Numbered from the stretch's first letter, positions 20,786 through 29,008 are shown. The stretch: 64,000 nt of DNA from Nostoc sp. LPT (GCF_017115165.1 NZ_JABXKF010000015.1:1-64000); one strand, 5' to 3'. Numbers and translations are program-made. Notes: a model not told the origin generated them from the sequence alone.

Positions 20786-20870
20786 AAGATGTAGCTTTGA
20801 AGCGAGTGACTGAGTTGAGAGTTTTGGTAGTGAGTGAGTTAGAGCTAATGTAGTCAACAGCGATCACTGT

Positions 20871-21038
20871 AACCTTAAGGCTTAATGTTGTAACCTTAAG
20901 GCTTAATGTTCTAGCCCTAAGGCTTAATGTTGTAACTTTAAGGCTTAATGTTGTAATCTTAAGCCTTAATGTTCTAGCTTTAAGGGTTAATCTTATAACC
21001 TTAAGACTTAATGTTGTAACCTTAAGAGTCAACCTTAT
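20871..21038 (+). repeat. Iteron array 2: eight 21-bp units
   Basis: Eight contiguous units of the same 21-bp family. The terminal unit AACCTTAAGAGTCAACCTTAT is again degenerate and followed by AACATT and a GACCAAAATTTGTTGG block. Because 21 is a multiple of three, the minus strand appears as a fake heptapeptide-repeat ORF (LKVTTLS); this is not a gene. Confidence 0.87.
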
Positions 21039-21135
21039 AACATTGATGACCAAAATTTGTTGGTGAGTGCAATCATCGCTACATTATTAATAATACTTTT
21101 CACCAGACTTCAATGTTATTTATTCTACTCCAAAC

Positions 21136-21171
21136 AAATTGCGAATTGCGAATTGCGAATTGCGAATTGAT
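21136..21171 (+). repeat. GCGAATT short tandem repeat
   Basis: Four copies of a TTGCGAA heptamer just before the end of the TIR-GUN4 copy C gene. Typical STRR sequence of filamentous cyanobacteria. Confidence 0.8.
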
Positions 21172-21178
21172 TTAGATG

Positions 21179-22117
21179 TTACAGTTTACAAGTCTCGATG
21201 CGAGAGAAGAGACCTAAATCAAAGGACACAGACCCCGACTGGAATGAGAGATAAAGGAGAGAAACAAAATCCACTGGAGCTGGTCCAGCGGGGAGGTGTC
21301 CCTTCTGTGCTGAGGTGTCATAAGTAACGTCCCTTGGATCTATCCAACTACTATTCACTCTCCATCCTACGCGATCGCTAAAGTTTTTCCAGGCTTCATC
21401 GTAATACTTGCCGTCTGCTTTACCGCCTACGCTCAAGTAAATTTCCTTCTGGACGCTTAAGCCAAAGTGTCCATTACTGTATTCTATCCATAAGCGGTCA
21501 ACTGTGCGTAAGTCAGTGCAAGGAAAATTTAAGAGTTCGTTTTCCTCAAACCACTCGCCATCTTTTTTACCTACAGCCTGAATCATCACCAGATAGGTTT
21601 CTTGGTCGGCTTCTTTCCAGTTTTTTGCTGCTAGTAAGTCGCGCAGTCTGGTGTAATCTATGCCTTTTTCTGAGGCCAGGTTATCAGCTTGAACTTGGGT
21701 TATTGGCTTTTCTTGGGTAATCCCCCACACTAGATTGTCTAGCGCTTTAGTATCATCTAATCCATTGGCAAAACTCACCCAATTTAGCTGCTTAAGAAAG
21801 TCCAAATCGTCTGGAATTCCTTGCACCTGTGGTAACAAGACGGGAATTACAGGGATATCTGTATCTACAAGTTTAGCCATGAGTGATCGCAATTCCATTA
21901 TTTGCCATTTTCCTAATCTTGTAGGACCAATGAAAATAGCAGCAGATTTAACACTTTGAATCGCCTTTTGGATCACATCTTGAAATGGCCGTCCCGGTGG
22001 AATTTGCTCCTCATCTAACCACGGCTTTAGATTGCGCTGCTTGAGTTCTTGAGCAATTTTTCTAACTTGAGGTTTATCCTCAGTATTGTGAGCAAGAAAA
22101 ACATCAAATTGTACCAT
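21179..22117 (-). CDS. TIR domain - GUN4 domain protein, copy C
   Basis: 312 residues. The TIR domain (about 3-145) starts FDVFLAHNTEDKPQVRKIAQ, with PWLDEEQIPPG and WQIMELRSLM; the Glu in MELRS is in the catalytic position. A short linker leads to GUN4 (about 150-300: GIDYTRLRDLLAAKNWKEAD, FPCTDLRTVDRLWIEYS, GWRVNSSWID). The C-terminus is SRIETCKL. It has the same 3-nt gap to the conserved gene upstream. It is the last copy of the series; the next gene on that side is a ferredoxin, so no Uma2 or fourth array follows. Confidence 0.88.
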   Translation of the reverse strand: MVQFDVFLAHNTEDKPQVRKIAQELKQRNLKPWLDEEQIPPGRPFQDVIQKAIQSVKSAAIFIGPTRLGKWQIMELRSLMAKLVDTDIPVIPVLLPQVQGIPDDLDFLKQLNWVSFANGLDDTKALDNLVWGITQEKPITQVQADNLASEKGIDYTRLRDLLAAKNWKEADQETYLVMIQAVGKKDGEWFEENELLNFPCTDLRTVDRLWIEYSNGHFGLSVQKEIYLSVGGKADGKYYDEAWKNFSDRVGWRVNSSWIDPRDVTYDTSAQKGHLPAGPAPVDFVSLLYLSFQSGSVSFDLGLFSRIETCKL

Positions 22118-22120
22118 TAC

Positions 22121-22633
22121 TTACTCCTCTACACCAGAAATTTTTGCCAACGCCTTGGCGTAATCTTCCAACCCACCGCGCAAAACTTCCAACTCACTTC
22201 GCAACTTGGGTTCCTCCGACCAACTCTGCTCATGTTCCTTGGGACTCACCCCCAAAGGTCGTCTAGCTTCCCACGCTTGCAACAACGGATGCCATTTAGC
22301 TAAAAACGGCCTTAACCCATTATTCAACACTGCGATCGCAATTCCCCCCACTGAATCACGAGAAGCACCTACATCCGGCCCGGCGGCTTTGAGAACTTCG
22401 CGGGTAGTGCCAAATAAACTATAAAGAGAGTTCATCGCTTCTCGTACCAAACCCTGGTCAACTTCTAATGGTTGCACAGCAATGCGCGTTACCAATTCCA
22501 CATAAAGCGACCAAGCGGCTTTCCGTTCTGTGGGGTCAACTTTCCAAGCCATCGAACCAATGCCAAAAGGCAGACTTACAGATACAGTCTCTAAAGAAAC
22601 GCGATGCCTACGGCGGGCTATGCCTACGCGCAT
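22121..22633 (-). CDS. Conserved cassette protein, copy C, with a 7-residue SDR-derived insertion
   Basis: Identical to copies A and B over almost its full length except at the N-terminus. After MR, copies A and B have D-R-V-S-L, while this copy has seven extra residues (MRVGIARRRHRVSL) because a 21-bp repeat was inserted inside the HIP1 site that spans codons 2-4. The insertion is in frame, so the product is 170 residues. The ATG at 22633 corresponds to the shared start of the other copies. Paired with TIR-GUN4 copy C (3-nt gap). Confidence 0.8.
   Translation of the reverse strand: MRVGIARRRHRVSLETVSVSLPFGIGSMAWKVDPTERKAAWSLYVELVTRIAVQPLEVDQGLVREAMNSLYSLFGTTREVLKAAGPDVGASRDSVGGIAIAVLNNGLRPFLAKWHPLLQAWEARRPLGVSPKEHEQSWSEEPKLRSELEVLRGGLEDYAKALAKISGVEE
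22606..22626 (-). repeat. 21-bp SDR insertion into a HIP1 site
   Basis: Copies A and B read ACGCGATCGCGCAT; copy C reads ACGCGAT, then GCCTACGGCGGGCTATGCC plus TA, then CGCGCAT. The insert is exactly 21 bp and matches the SDR family at 13181, 41313 and elsewhere. The paralogues serve as empty-site controls. Confidence 0.9.
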
Positions 22634-22819
22634 ATATATTTATAGTAAATTTAACTAATAATTTTAATTATAGTAATTAATGTTACTAGTCTAAAACTTG
22701 TTCAGAATTAGTGACTATAATCTCAGTATTTAACCTAAACTTTTATGCTAATATCTAGAGATTTTTAACTAATTCAGATAGAATAATAAATTTGTTCGTT
22801 GCATCACCTGACTTTGTAT

Positions 22820-23137
22820 ATGCCCAAAACTTACACCGTAGAAATTGATCACCAAGGCGAAATTCATACCTTGCAAGTTCCTGAAGATAAAACAATCTTA
22901 TCAGTTGCCGATGCTGCTGGTTTGGAACTGCCGAGTTCTTGCAATGCTGGTGTTTGTACAACTTGCGCCGGTCAACTATCTAAGGGAACTGTCGATCAAA
23001 CTGATGGCATGGGCGTTAGTCCAGATTTACAAAAGCAAGGTTATGTATTGCTTTGTGTTGCCAAACCCCTTTCTGATTTGAAAGTTCAGACGGAAAAAGA
23101 AGAAATAGTTTATCAGTTGCAATTTGGTAAAGACTAA
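22820..23137 (+). CDS. Plant-type [2Fe-2S] ferredoxin
   Basis: 105 residues from the ATG at 22820 (MPKTYTVEIDHQGEIH). The cluster ligands are visible as CNAGVCTTC plus the distal Cys in YVLLCVA. A C-terminal extension of about 20 residues (KVQTEKEEIVYQLQFGKD) is longer than in the main photosynthetic ferredoxin, recalling FdC-type ferredoxins. It carries electrons in the cytoplasm; the partner is unknown. The frame extends upstream to 22799 by a TTG, but the ATG aligns with family N-termini. Confidence 0.9.
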   Translation: MPKTYTVEIDHQGEIHTLQVPEDKTILSVADAAGLELPSSCNAGVCTTCAGQLSKGTVDQTDGMGVSPDLQKQGYVLLCVAKPLSDLKVQTEKEEIVYQLQFGKD

Positions 23138-23279
23138 TAATCAGTAAACAGTTATCAGTATACTGATTGATTATTGATAACTGTTCGCTTGGATTACCAA
23201 AAATGATAAATAATATAAGTATTTACTAGCAACTAATATCAGCTATTCTAGAAATTACAAATCAACAGGATTTACCAAA

Positions 23280-23462
23280 ATGACGACTCATTTTATTACC
23301 GCAGAAATTGATTTAGAAGAAACTCCCGCAGAATTACTAAAAGCAATTGAAACAGAGTTGAATAAACAAGGCGAACCCCTGCGTTGGGCAATTACCTCTG
23401 TAGATGTTGACGAACAAAAAGCTACAGTTGAAGCCGTGGTGACAAAGAGTGCTGAGTGCTGA
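23280..23462 (+). CDS. Small conserved cyanobacterial hypothetical protein
   Basis: 60 residues (MTTHFITAEIDLEETPAELL...), acidic, with alternating helix and strand. The sequence is well formed with a clear ATG and ends just before a GTGCTGA-type short repeat (23446-23485). Function unknown; not part of a recognised domain. Confidence 0.6.
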   Translation: MTTHFITAEIDLEETPAELLKAIETELNKQGEPLRWAITSVDVDEQKATVEAVVTKSAEC

Positions 23463-23584
23463 GTAGTGAGTGCTGAGTTAGAAGTTGAGAGTTGAAAATT
23501 GGGAATTGGGAGTTAGTATTTAATGGTTTTTGATTTATAACTCAGCAAGGGCTAAACGCCCTGCTACCGCTAACAGCACTCAAT

Positions 23585-24649
23585 ATGCGTCCATACACCG
23601 CTATCTTAATTGTACCAACTGGCGTTGGGGCTGCCATTGGGGGTTATGCAGGAGATGCTTTGCCTGTTGCCAAAGTTATAGCACAGGTTTGCGATCGCCT
23701 AATTACTCACCCCAATGTCCTGAATGGCGCAAGTTTGTACTGGAATCTCCCTAACGCTTTCTATGTTGAAGGTTGCGGACTCGACAAATTCGCTTCTGGA
23801 TGCTGGGGTTTACGTCCAGTCCGCACCAACAAAATAGGTTTGCTTTTAGACCAAGGCATTGAGCCAGAGTTACGGCTACGACATATACAAGCCGCCGATG
23901 CAGTCAGAGCAACTTTGGGATTGACCCTAACAGATTATGTAATTACTGATGCGCCATTAAATGTAGAATTACGGACTACAGCATCGGGAGCTAGTTGGGG
24001 GACAATTGGCAACCCGGATAGCTTATTACGGGCAGCAGAGATATTAATTAAAAAAGCGGGGGCAGAAGCGATCGCAGTTGTTGCCCGTTTCCCCGATGAT
24101 ATGGATGAGGAGGCAGTACAAAAATATCGCCACGGTGAAGGCGTAGATCCTTTAGCGGGTGCAGAAGCCGTAATTAGCCATTTGCTAGTGCGAACCTTTC
24201 AAATTCCTTGCGCCCATTCTCCCGCCCTTTTGAGCGAACCTCCACAACCTGATTTATCTCCCCGTTCCGCCGCCGAAGAATTGGGCTATACCTTTTTGCC
24301 CTGCGTCCTTGTCGGATTAAGTCGTGCCCCACAATTTATAGTAGAGAGAGGAGCAATAGGATCACAGCAAGAAGATATTTGGGTAGATGAAGTGGATGCT
24401 GCGATCGTACCTGCAAATGCTTGTGGTAGCAGTGCCTTACTGAGTTTAAGCCAAAGACGATGCCAAATAATTACAGTAGAAGAAAATAAAACTCTGATAA
24501 AAGTTCCTGCCCAACCCTTGGGGATCAAATCTATACAGGTAAACTCATATTTAGAAGCAGTAGGTGTATTGGTAGCACACAAAGCAGGTATCAATCCCTG
24601 CGCTCTCCGTCCCACATTATTACCTTTGCAGTCAGTAATTAAAAGTTAG
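23585..24649 (+). CDS. DUF3326 domain protein
   Basis: 354 residues matching the cyanobacterial/plant DUF3326 family: opening ILIVPTGVGAAIGGYAGDA, then LYWNLPNAFYVEGCGLDKFA, IGLLLDQGIEPELRLRH and ARFPDD. The Gly-rich start resembles a nucleotide or phosphate loop, but no activity is known. No membrane segment. ATG start. The downstream spacer carries AGTTAGG-type short repeats (24646-24682) and TTTTGAA heptamers (24757-24790). Confidence 0.85.
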   Translation: MRPYTAILIVPTGVGAAIGGYAGDALPVAKVIAQVCDRLITHPNVLNGASLYWNLPNAFYVEGCGLDKFASGCWGLRPVRTNKIGLLLDQGIEPELRLRHIQAADAVRATLGLTLTDYVITDAPLNVELRTTASGASWGTIGNPDSLLRAAEILIKKAGAEAIAVVARFPDDMDEEAVQKYRHGEGVDPLAGAEAVISHLLVRTFQIPCAHSPALLSEPPQPDLSPRSAAEELGYTFLPCVLVGLSRAPQFIVERGAIGSQQEDIWVDEVDAAIVPANACGSSALLSLSQRRCQIITVEENKTLIKVPAQPLGIKSIQVNSYLEAVGVLVAHKAGINPCALRPTLLPLQSVIKS

Positions 24650-24817
24650 GAGTTAGGAGTTATAAGTTATGAGTTAGGAGTTGTTATCTCCCTCATCTCC
24701 CTCATCTCCCACCCTACGGGAAGTTAAAGCTACATCTTTCCCAGTCTTTTTCTTCAATTTTGAATTTTGAATTTTGAATTTTGAATTGATTTCTCCCTCA
24801 TCTCCCCCTAAAAACCC

Positions 24818-25414
24818 GTGATTGAACAACAAAAGCAAGAGCCAGAAATTCCATACCTGACGCGCATCCAAGTACTTGGGGCGATGGGAGCGACTGCAAT
24901 CATTTTGTTGATAGTCGCCAAACTTTCGTTATACTTTGGCAACTTTTCGTTATTTTCTTGGGACTTGAACCAAAGAGAGTTGCTGTTAGGTGTAGGGTTG
25001 GGGTTCCTCATCACCGCGTTAAGCGGCTTAACTTATCACCTGTGGAGTGCCTATCGTAAAAGTGCAAATTATTACCTGGAAGTGGTACTGAAGCCTTTAG
25101 CTTTACCAGACTTAATTTGGCTGGGGTTGCTACCAGGGTTGAGTGAAGAATTATTATTTAGAGGTGTGATGCTACCAGCTTTAGGCTCCAATCTTACAGC
25201 TGTAATTGTATCCAGTCTTTGCTTTGGCATTTTGCATTTTAGCGGTTCCCAACAATGGCCTTATGTAATTTGGGCAACGATTATCGGGATGATATTGGCA
25301 TATAGCGCCCTGCTCACAGGTAACTTGTTAGTGCCAATTGTCGCTCATATTATTACCAATTGGATTTCTAGCTATTTCTGGAAAATGCGGCAATTTTCGG
25401 CAATTAAAAAATAA
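24818..25414 (+). CDS. CPBP family intramembrane metalloprotease
   Basis: 198 residues with about five membrane segments and the three Abi/CPBP motifs: EELLFRG (EExxxR), FGILH (FxxxH) and HIITN (HxxxN). The predicted active site lies in the membrane. The start is a GTG (24818). Family members include CAAX-prenyl proteases and bacteriocin-immunity proteins; the substrate here is unknown. Confidence 0.85.
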   Translation: MIEQQKQEPEIPYLTRIQVLGAMGATAIILLIVAKLSLYFGNFSLFSWDLNQRELLLGVGLGFLITALSGLTYHLWSAYRKSANYYLEVVLKPLALPDLIWLGLLPGLSEELLFRGVMLPALGSNLTAVIVSSLCFGILHFSGSQQWPYVIWATIIGMILAYSALLTGNLLVPIVAHIITNWISSYFWKMRQFSAIKK

Positions 25415-25636
25415 ATATTTGTCGATCGCCAGAATGTTATCACAATTTATGCCTAGTTTTTGGGCATTGGTTACATTAGATAACATCAGAAGTTGACAAC
25501 TGGTCTAATTTATTGTTGTAGCTGGGCAAAAGTTCAACTTTTTTACTTTCTAGTTAGCCAACTGTGCGTTGCAATGCTTCGATACGTCCATGAGGGCGCT
25601 GTGCTGCACCGGACTATTAACCAGGAGACTACAGCA

Positions 25637-26257
25637 ATGATGAAAGCTGAAGATATCATGACCAAAGACGTAGTTACCATTCGCGGTTCGGCAACTGTTG
25701 CTGAAGCGGTGGGGCTGATGAAGGATAAAGGATTGCGGGCGCTGGTTGTGGATCGTCGCTATGACAATGATGCTTATGGTATTGTCACAGAAACGGATAT
25801 TGTCTATAAGATAACAGCCTACGGGAAAGATCCAAAGCAAGTGCGGGTTTATGAAATTATGAGCAAACCCTGCATTGTGGTCAATCCTGATTTGGGTGTG
25901 GAATATGTAGCGCGGTTATTTGCTAATACTGGTATTCATCGCGCACCTGTGATTCAAGGCAAGTTGTTGGGCATCATCTCGATTACCGACATTTTGACTA
26001 AAAGCGACTTTGTGGAAGCGCCAAAAGCGCTACTGCTGGAGGAGAGAATTCAAAAAGCAATTGAGCTTGCTCGTGCTATTTGCACTGAACAAGGTGCTTA
26101 TTCTAAACCCTGTGCAGCTGCCTGGGATGAGGTAGAAGAACTTCAGGCAGAAGCAGCTCATCAGAAAGCTGAGGGTATGATATCAGCGAAAGTTTCTTTT
26201 GAAGAATACTGCAAGGAAAACCCCGATGCACCACAATGTCGAAATTATCATCCGTAA
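25637..26257 (+). CDS. CBS domain pair - CP12 fusion protein
   Basis: 206 residues from the ATG at 25637, chosen because AGGAG lies about 10 nt upstream and the CBS motif starts at once (MMKAEDIMTKDVVTIRG). Two CBS motifs run to about residue 135 (second: RVYEIMSKPCIVVNPD, GIISITDIL). The C-terminal 70 residues are CP12: a Cys pair CTEQGAYSKPC, the core AWDEVEELQAEAAHQ and the second Cys pair CKENPDAPQC. CP12 clamps GAPDH and phosphoribulokinase in the dark. The CBS-CP12 architecture probably adds adenylate sensing (known fusion family; role here inferred). The frame extends to 25493, but that part is unlikely to be translated. Confidence 0.9.
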   Translation: MMKAEDIMTKDVVTIRGSATVAEAVGLMKDKGLRALVVDRRYDNDAYGIVTETDIVYKITAYGKDPKQVRVYEIMSKPCIVVNPDLGVEYVARLFANTGIHRAPVIQGKLLGIISITDILTKSDFVEAPKALLLEERIQKAIELARAICTEQGAYSKPCAAAWDEVEELQAEAAHQKAEGMISAKVSFEEYCKENPDAPQCRNYHP

Positions 26258-26284
26258 TTGAAGTGGGGGGATGAGGGAGAATAA

Positions 26285-26377
26285 TAGACATCTGGTGAAA
26301 AAGAATGTAGAGACTTACCACTGCTATGTTTCTGCAAGGGTTATGGATAACGCATATTTAATTTCACCAGGTGTTTA
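26285..26377. mobile_element. 93-bp MITE-like inverted-repeat element
   Basis: Ends TAGACATCTGGTGAAA and TTTCACCAGGTGTTTA form 16-bp terminal inverted repeats (14 of 16 match). A related single end, TTTCACCAGATGTCTAAT, lies at about 29253-29270. No coding content. Confidence 0.65.
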
Positions 26378-26410
26378 ATATTGTTTGTGTACTTCTGCAT
26401 CCCCCTCAAT

Positions 26411-27583
26411 TTACCGTCTCGCAACTCGCATCAATAAGAATAAACCTATTCCCAAAAAAAGAAAGTTGGGCAACCAAGCCCCCATAAAGGGAGAGAGGAC
26501 ACCTGCTTGTGCGATCGCCCCACTAACAAAGAAAATTAAGTAGTACGAAAATATAACTACGACACTAATCCCAAAACTGGTACCTCTCCCCGTTCGCTGG
26601 GGTATGCTTCCCATCGCTGCACCTACCAAGCCAAAAACCACGCATACAAAGGGCAAAGAGATTTTTTGTTGAATCCGCACTTCAAGTTTACGAATTTTTT
26701 GGCGATCGCCACCAAGATTTTCCACTTCTAGTTGATTTAGTGCTTCAGAAATATTCATTTCACCATAATCGCGGCTTTTTTCTGCCAAACTTAATGGCGT
26801 GCGCGGTAGTTGCAGTTGTTGGTGTTCAAATTTGACGATGTTACGATAAGAGCGATCGGCAGCAACAAAATAGATTGTACCATTGTAAAAATCCCAGACA
26901 TTTTCAGAAGGATTCCACTGAGCAGATTCTGATACCACAATCTGATTCAGATTTCTTGTTGAGCGATCTATAATTGTCAACCCTGTCATCCGCTTACCAT
27001 CAAATTGGTCGGCGTAAAACAAGCGTGTCAATATCCGATTCTTAGAACCATCTGGCTGGGCAACATCCTGGTATTCAGGATAGAAAATATTTTGCTGTTT
27101 AAAAGTTGGCTTGTCTGATTTCAGGGCTTTCTCTAAAGTCATCGCCGCTTGATAATTTGCTGCTGGTGCAATTTCTTCGTTAAACACAAATGTCATTCCT
27201 GTGACTACAAGACTTAACATCACAGCAGTTAGCACCATGCGATAGACACTGACGCCACAACCACGCAGAGCAATGAGTTCGCTCTCGCTAGAAAGACGAC
27301 TGTAGGTCATCAAAGTAGCCAGCAGCGTGGACATGGGGAAAGCTAGAACGATAAAATTGGGAAATTTTAACAAAAAAACTTGAATAGCAATGTCTATGGG
27401 TAGCCCAGATTCGACAATTTTTCTGACGAGATCAAATACAGCATCAATAGTGACGCCAATTGATGAAAAAGCTCCGACACCAAAGAAAAACGGCGCTAAC
27501 AATTCGCTGGCAAGATAGCGATCCATGATCGTAAAAGGCAGCAGCGAATAGAGACTGTGGAAACTGAGCTTCTTTGATATCAT
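26411..27583 (-). CDS. LptF/LptG (YjgP/YjgQ) lipopolysaccharide-export permease
   Basis: About 390 residues. N-terminal membrane segments (MDRYLASELLAPFFFG; FPNFIVLAFPMSTLLATL; SSESELIALRGCGVS, a hallmark of YjgP/YjgQ) are followed by a periplasmic region of about 170 residues and three C-terminal spans. With LptB it forms the inner-membrane ABC transporter that extracts lipopolysaccharide. It is the third gene of the lptA-lptB-lptF set on the minus strand, 160 bp after lptB. Start at ATG 27583; a TTG two codons earlier is unlikely. Cyanobacteria often carry a single permease gene, so F versus G cannot be assigned. Confidence 0.88.
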   Translation of the reverse strand: MISKKLSFHSLYSLLPFTIMDRYLASELLAPFFFGVGAFSSIGVTIDAVFDLVRKIVESGLPIDIAIQVFLLKFPNFIVLAFPMSTLLATLMTYSRLSSESELIALRGCGVSVYRMVLTAVMLSLVVTGMTFVFNEEIAPAANYQAAMTLEKALKSDKPTFKQQNIFYPEYQDVAQPDGSKNRILTRLFYADQFDGKRMTGLTIIDRSTRNLNQIVVSESAQWNPSENVWDFYNGTIYFVAADRSYRNIVKFEHQQLQLPRTPLSLAEKSRDYGEMNISEALNQLEVENLGGDRQKIRKLEVRIQQKISLPFVCVVFGLVGAAMGSIPQRTGRGTSFGISVVVIFSYYLIFFVSGAIAQAGVLSPFMGAWLPNFLFLGIGLFLLMRVARR

Positions 27584-27750
27584 AAGCAACTTTAAAATTC
27601 AAATATTGGCAACCCTGGCAAAGCAAAGCATCTCTACTGTATTTACTATCAAAATTAAATACTTAATGGCTAAAAGCTAACTAATAAATTCATGCTGAAG
27701 AATCAAAAATCAAAATATCCTTTGAAATTATTAACTAAATAATTATTAAT

Positions 27751-28479
27751 TTAGACTTGAAAATTATCCCCTAAATAATATTGCCGCACGAGGGGATTGC
27801 TGTAGAGTTCGTCAGCAGCGCCAAAAGCGAGAATTTGTCCCTCACGCATGATGTAGGCGCGATCGGTAATGGCTAGGGTTTCACGGACATTATGATCTGT
27901 AATTAAAATTCCCATGCCGCGATCGCGCAGTTGTGCTACGATTTGCTGAATTTCTGAGACTGCGATCGGATCAACTCCCGCAAATGGTTCATCCAAAAGT
28001 AAAAATTTTGGCCCTTCTCGTCCAGCAGCTAAAGACCTTGCTAATTCCGTCCGCCGTCGCTCACCACCAGAAAGTTGAATTCCTTTACTCCTAGCTAATT
28101 TTTCCAACCGAAACTCCCGCAGTAAAGTATTGAGTCGCCTTGACCACTCCCATCGTGGCACATTAGTTTGTTCTAGCACTAACAGAATATTATCCTCTAC
28201 TGAGAGTTGGCGAAAAACACTTGCTTCTTGTGCTAAATAGCCAATACCCAGTCGTGCCCTTTCATGCATTGGCATTCCCGTCACCTCTACATTACCCAGC
28301 CAGACTTTTCCTAGATTGGGTTTTTCTAAACCTGTAGCAATGTAAAAGGTTGTGGTTTTACCAGCCCCATTGGGGCCTAGTAAACCAACAACTTCACCCT
28401 GAGCAACAGAAAGGTTGACACGATTGACAATTACTCGCTTGCCGTAAGATTTGTGAATATTTTCTAAAACAATTTTCAC
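27751..28479 (-). CDS. lptB: LPS export ABC transporter ATP-binding protein LptB
   Basis: 242 residues with Walker A GPNGAGKTTTFY, signature LSGGERRRTELARSLA, Walker B FLLLDEPFAGVD and the switch His in ILITDHNVRETL. LptB-specific wording is YLAQEASVFRQLSVEDNI. It powers LPS extraction together with LptF/G. The start is a GTG (28479), 31 bp after lptA. Part of the lptA-lptB-lptF operon. Confidence 0.93.
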   Translation of the reverse strand: MKIVLENIHKSYGKRVIVNRVNLSVAQGEVVGLLGPNGAGKTTTFYIATGLEKPNLGKVWLGNVEVTGMPMHERARLGIGYLAQEASVFRQLSVEDNILLVLEQTNVPRWEWSRRLNTLLREFRLEKLARSKGIQLSGGERRRTELARSLAAGREGPKFLLLDEPFAGVDPIAVSEIQQIVAQLRDRGMGILITDHNVRETLAITDRAYIMREGQILAFGAADELYSNPLVRQYYLGDNFQV

Positions 28480-28510
28480 GCTGGAAGCTACCCTTTATTA
28501 GTGGTAAATG

Positions 28511-29008
28511 CTAATTAGAAGGCTTCAAAGGTGGTGTCTTTGGGGCAGGTGTCGCAGTTTGTCCATTATTATCTGATTCCTGCACCATGTAGATGGACTC
28601 TACCTGACGGTTGGATTGGGGTAAAGCAACAAATCGCCCTTCATCAATTAAATAGGTTACTTTCTCCGCCCGAATACTGTTACCGCCCTGTTGCAAAATA
28701 TAGACATTGCCACTGAAATCAATTCGGCGTTCTTTACTAAAATACTGTGCTTGGGCAGATGTTGCCTGAATTTGGCGAGCCGGATACAACATTTGCACAT
28801 TACCGCGAGCCGTGATTACTTGATTTTTCGCGTCATATTCTTGCACATCAGCGCGGATAGTGAGGGGGCGATTTGCCTGAGATGTTTGTGCAGTAGCGGT
28901 TTGCACTTGGGTAGGGAAGGCAAAAGCGCCCAAAAGTGCAGCTGGCAGCATTAAAGCTAATCCAAAGCGACGTATCTGGGATAAGGGCAATTGATAGCAG
29001 GGCATCAT
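28511..29008 (-). CDS. LptA/OstA-like periplasmic LPS transport protein
   Basis: 165 residues with an N-terminal signal peptide (LALMLPAALLGAFAFP, AxA-type cleavage near residue 38), then the OstA beta-jellyroll (IRADVQEYDAKNQVITARGN, RIDFSGNVYILQQGGNSIRA, KVTYLIDEGRF). Forms the periplasmic bridge for LPS in the Lpt system. First gene of the operon; Pro/Thr-rich tail. ATG at 29008 or the adjacent one. Confidence 0.85.
   Translation of the reverse strand: MMPCYQLPLSQIRRFGLALMLPAALLGAFAFPTQVQTATAQTSQANRPLTIRADVQEYDAKNQVITARGNVQMLYPARQIQATSAQAQYFSKERRIDFSGNVYILQQGGNSIRAEKVTYLIDEGRFVALPQSNRQVESIYMVQESDNNGQTATPAPKTPPLKPSN

Noticed and set aside
13700-21038. CRISPR array
   Set aside because: The 21-bp units are contiguous with no unique spacers and no cas genes nearby.
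20745-21053. Minus-strand ORF of heptapeptide repeats (LKVTTLS)
   Set aside because: It is the translation of the 21-bp iteron array (a multiple of three). The other arrays do not keep such a frame, and no start or homology is credible.
14354-22117. TIR-GUN4 proteins as chlorophyll-synthesis GUN4
   Set aside because: They have N-terminal TIR domains, variable linkers and tandem cassette context. The housekeeping GUN4 is a stand-alone protein and is not in this window.
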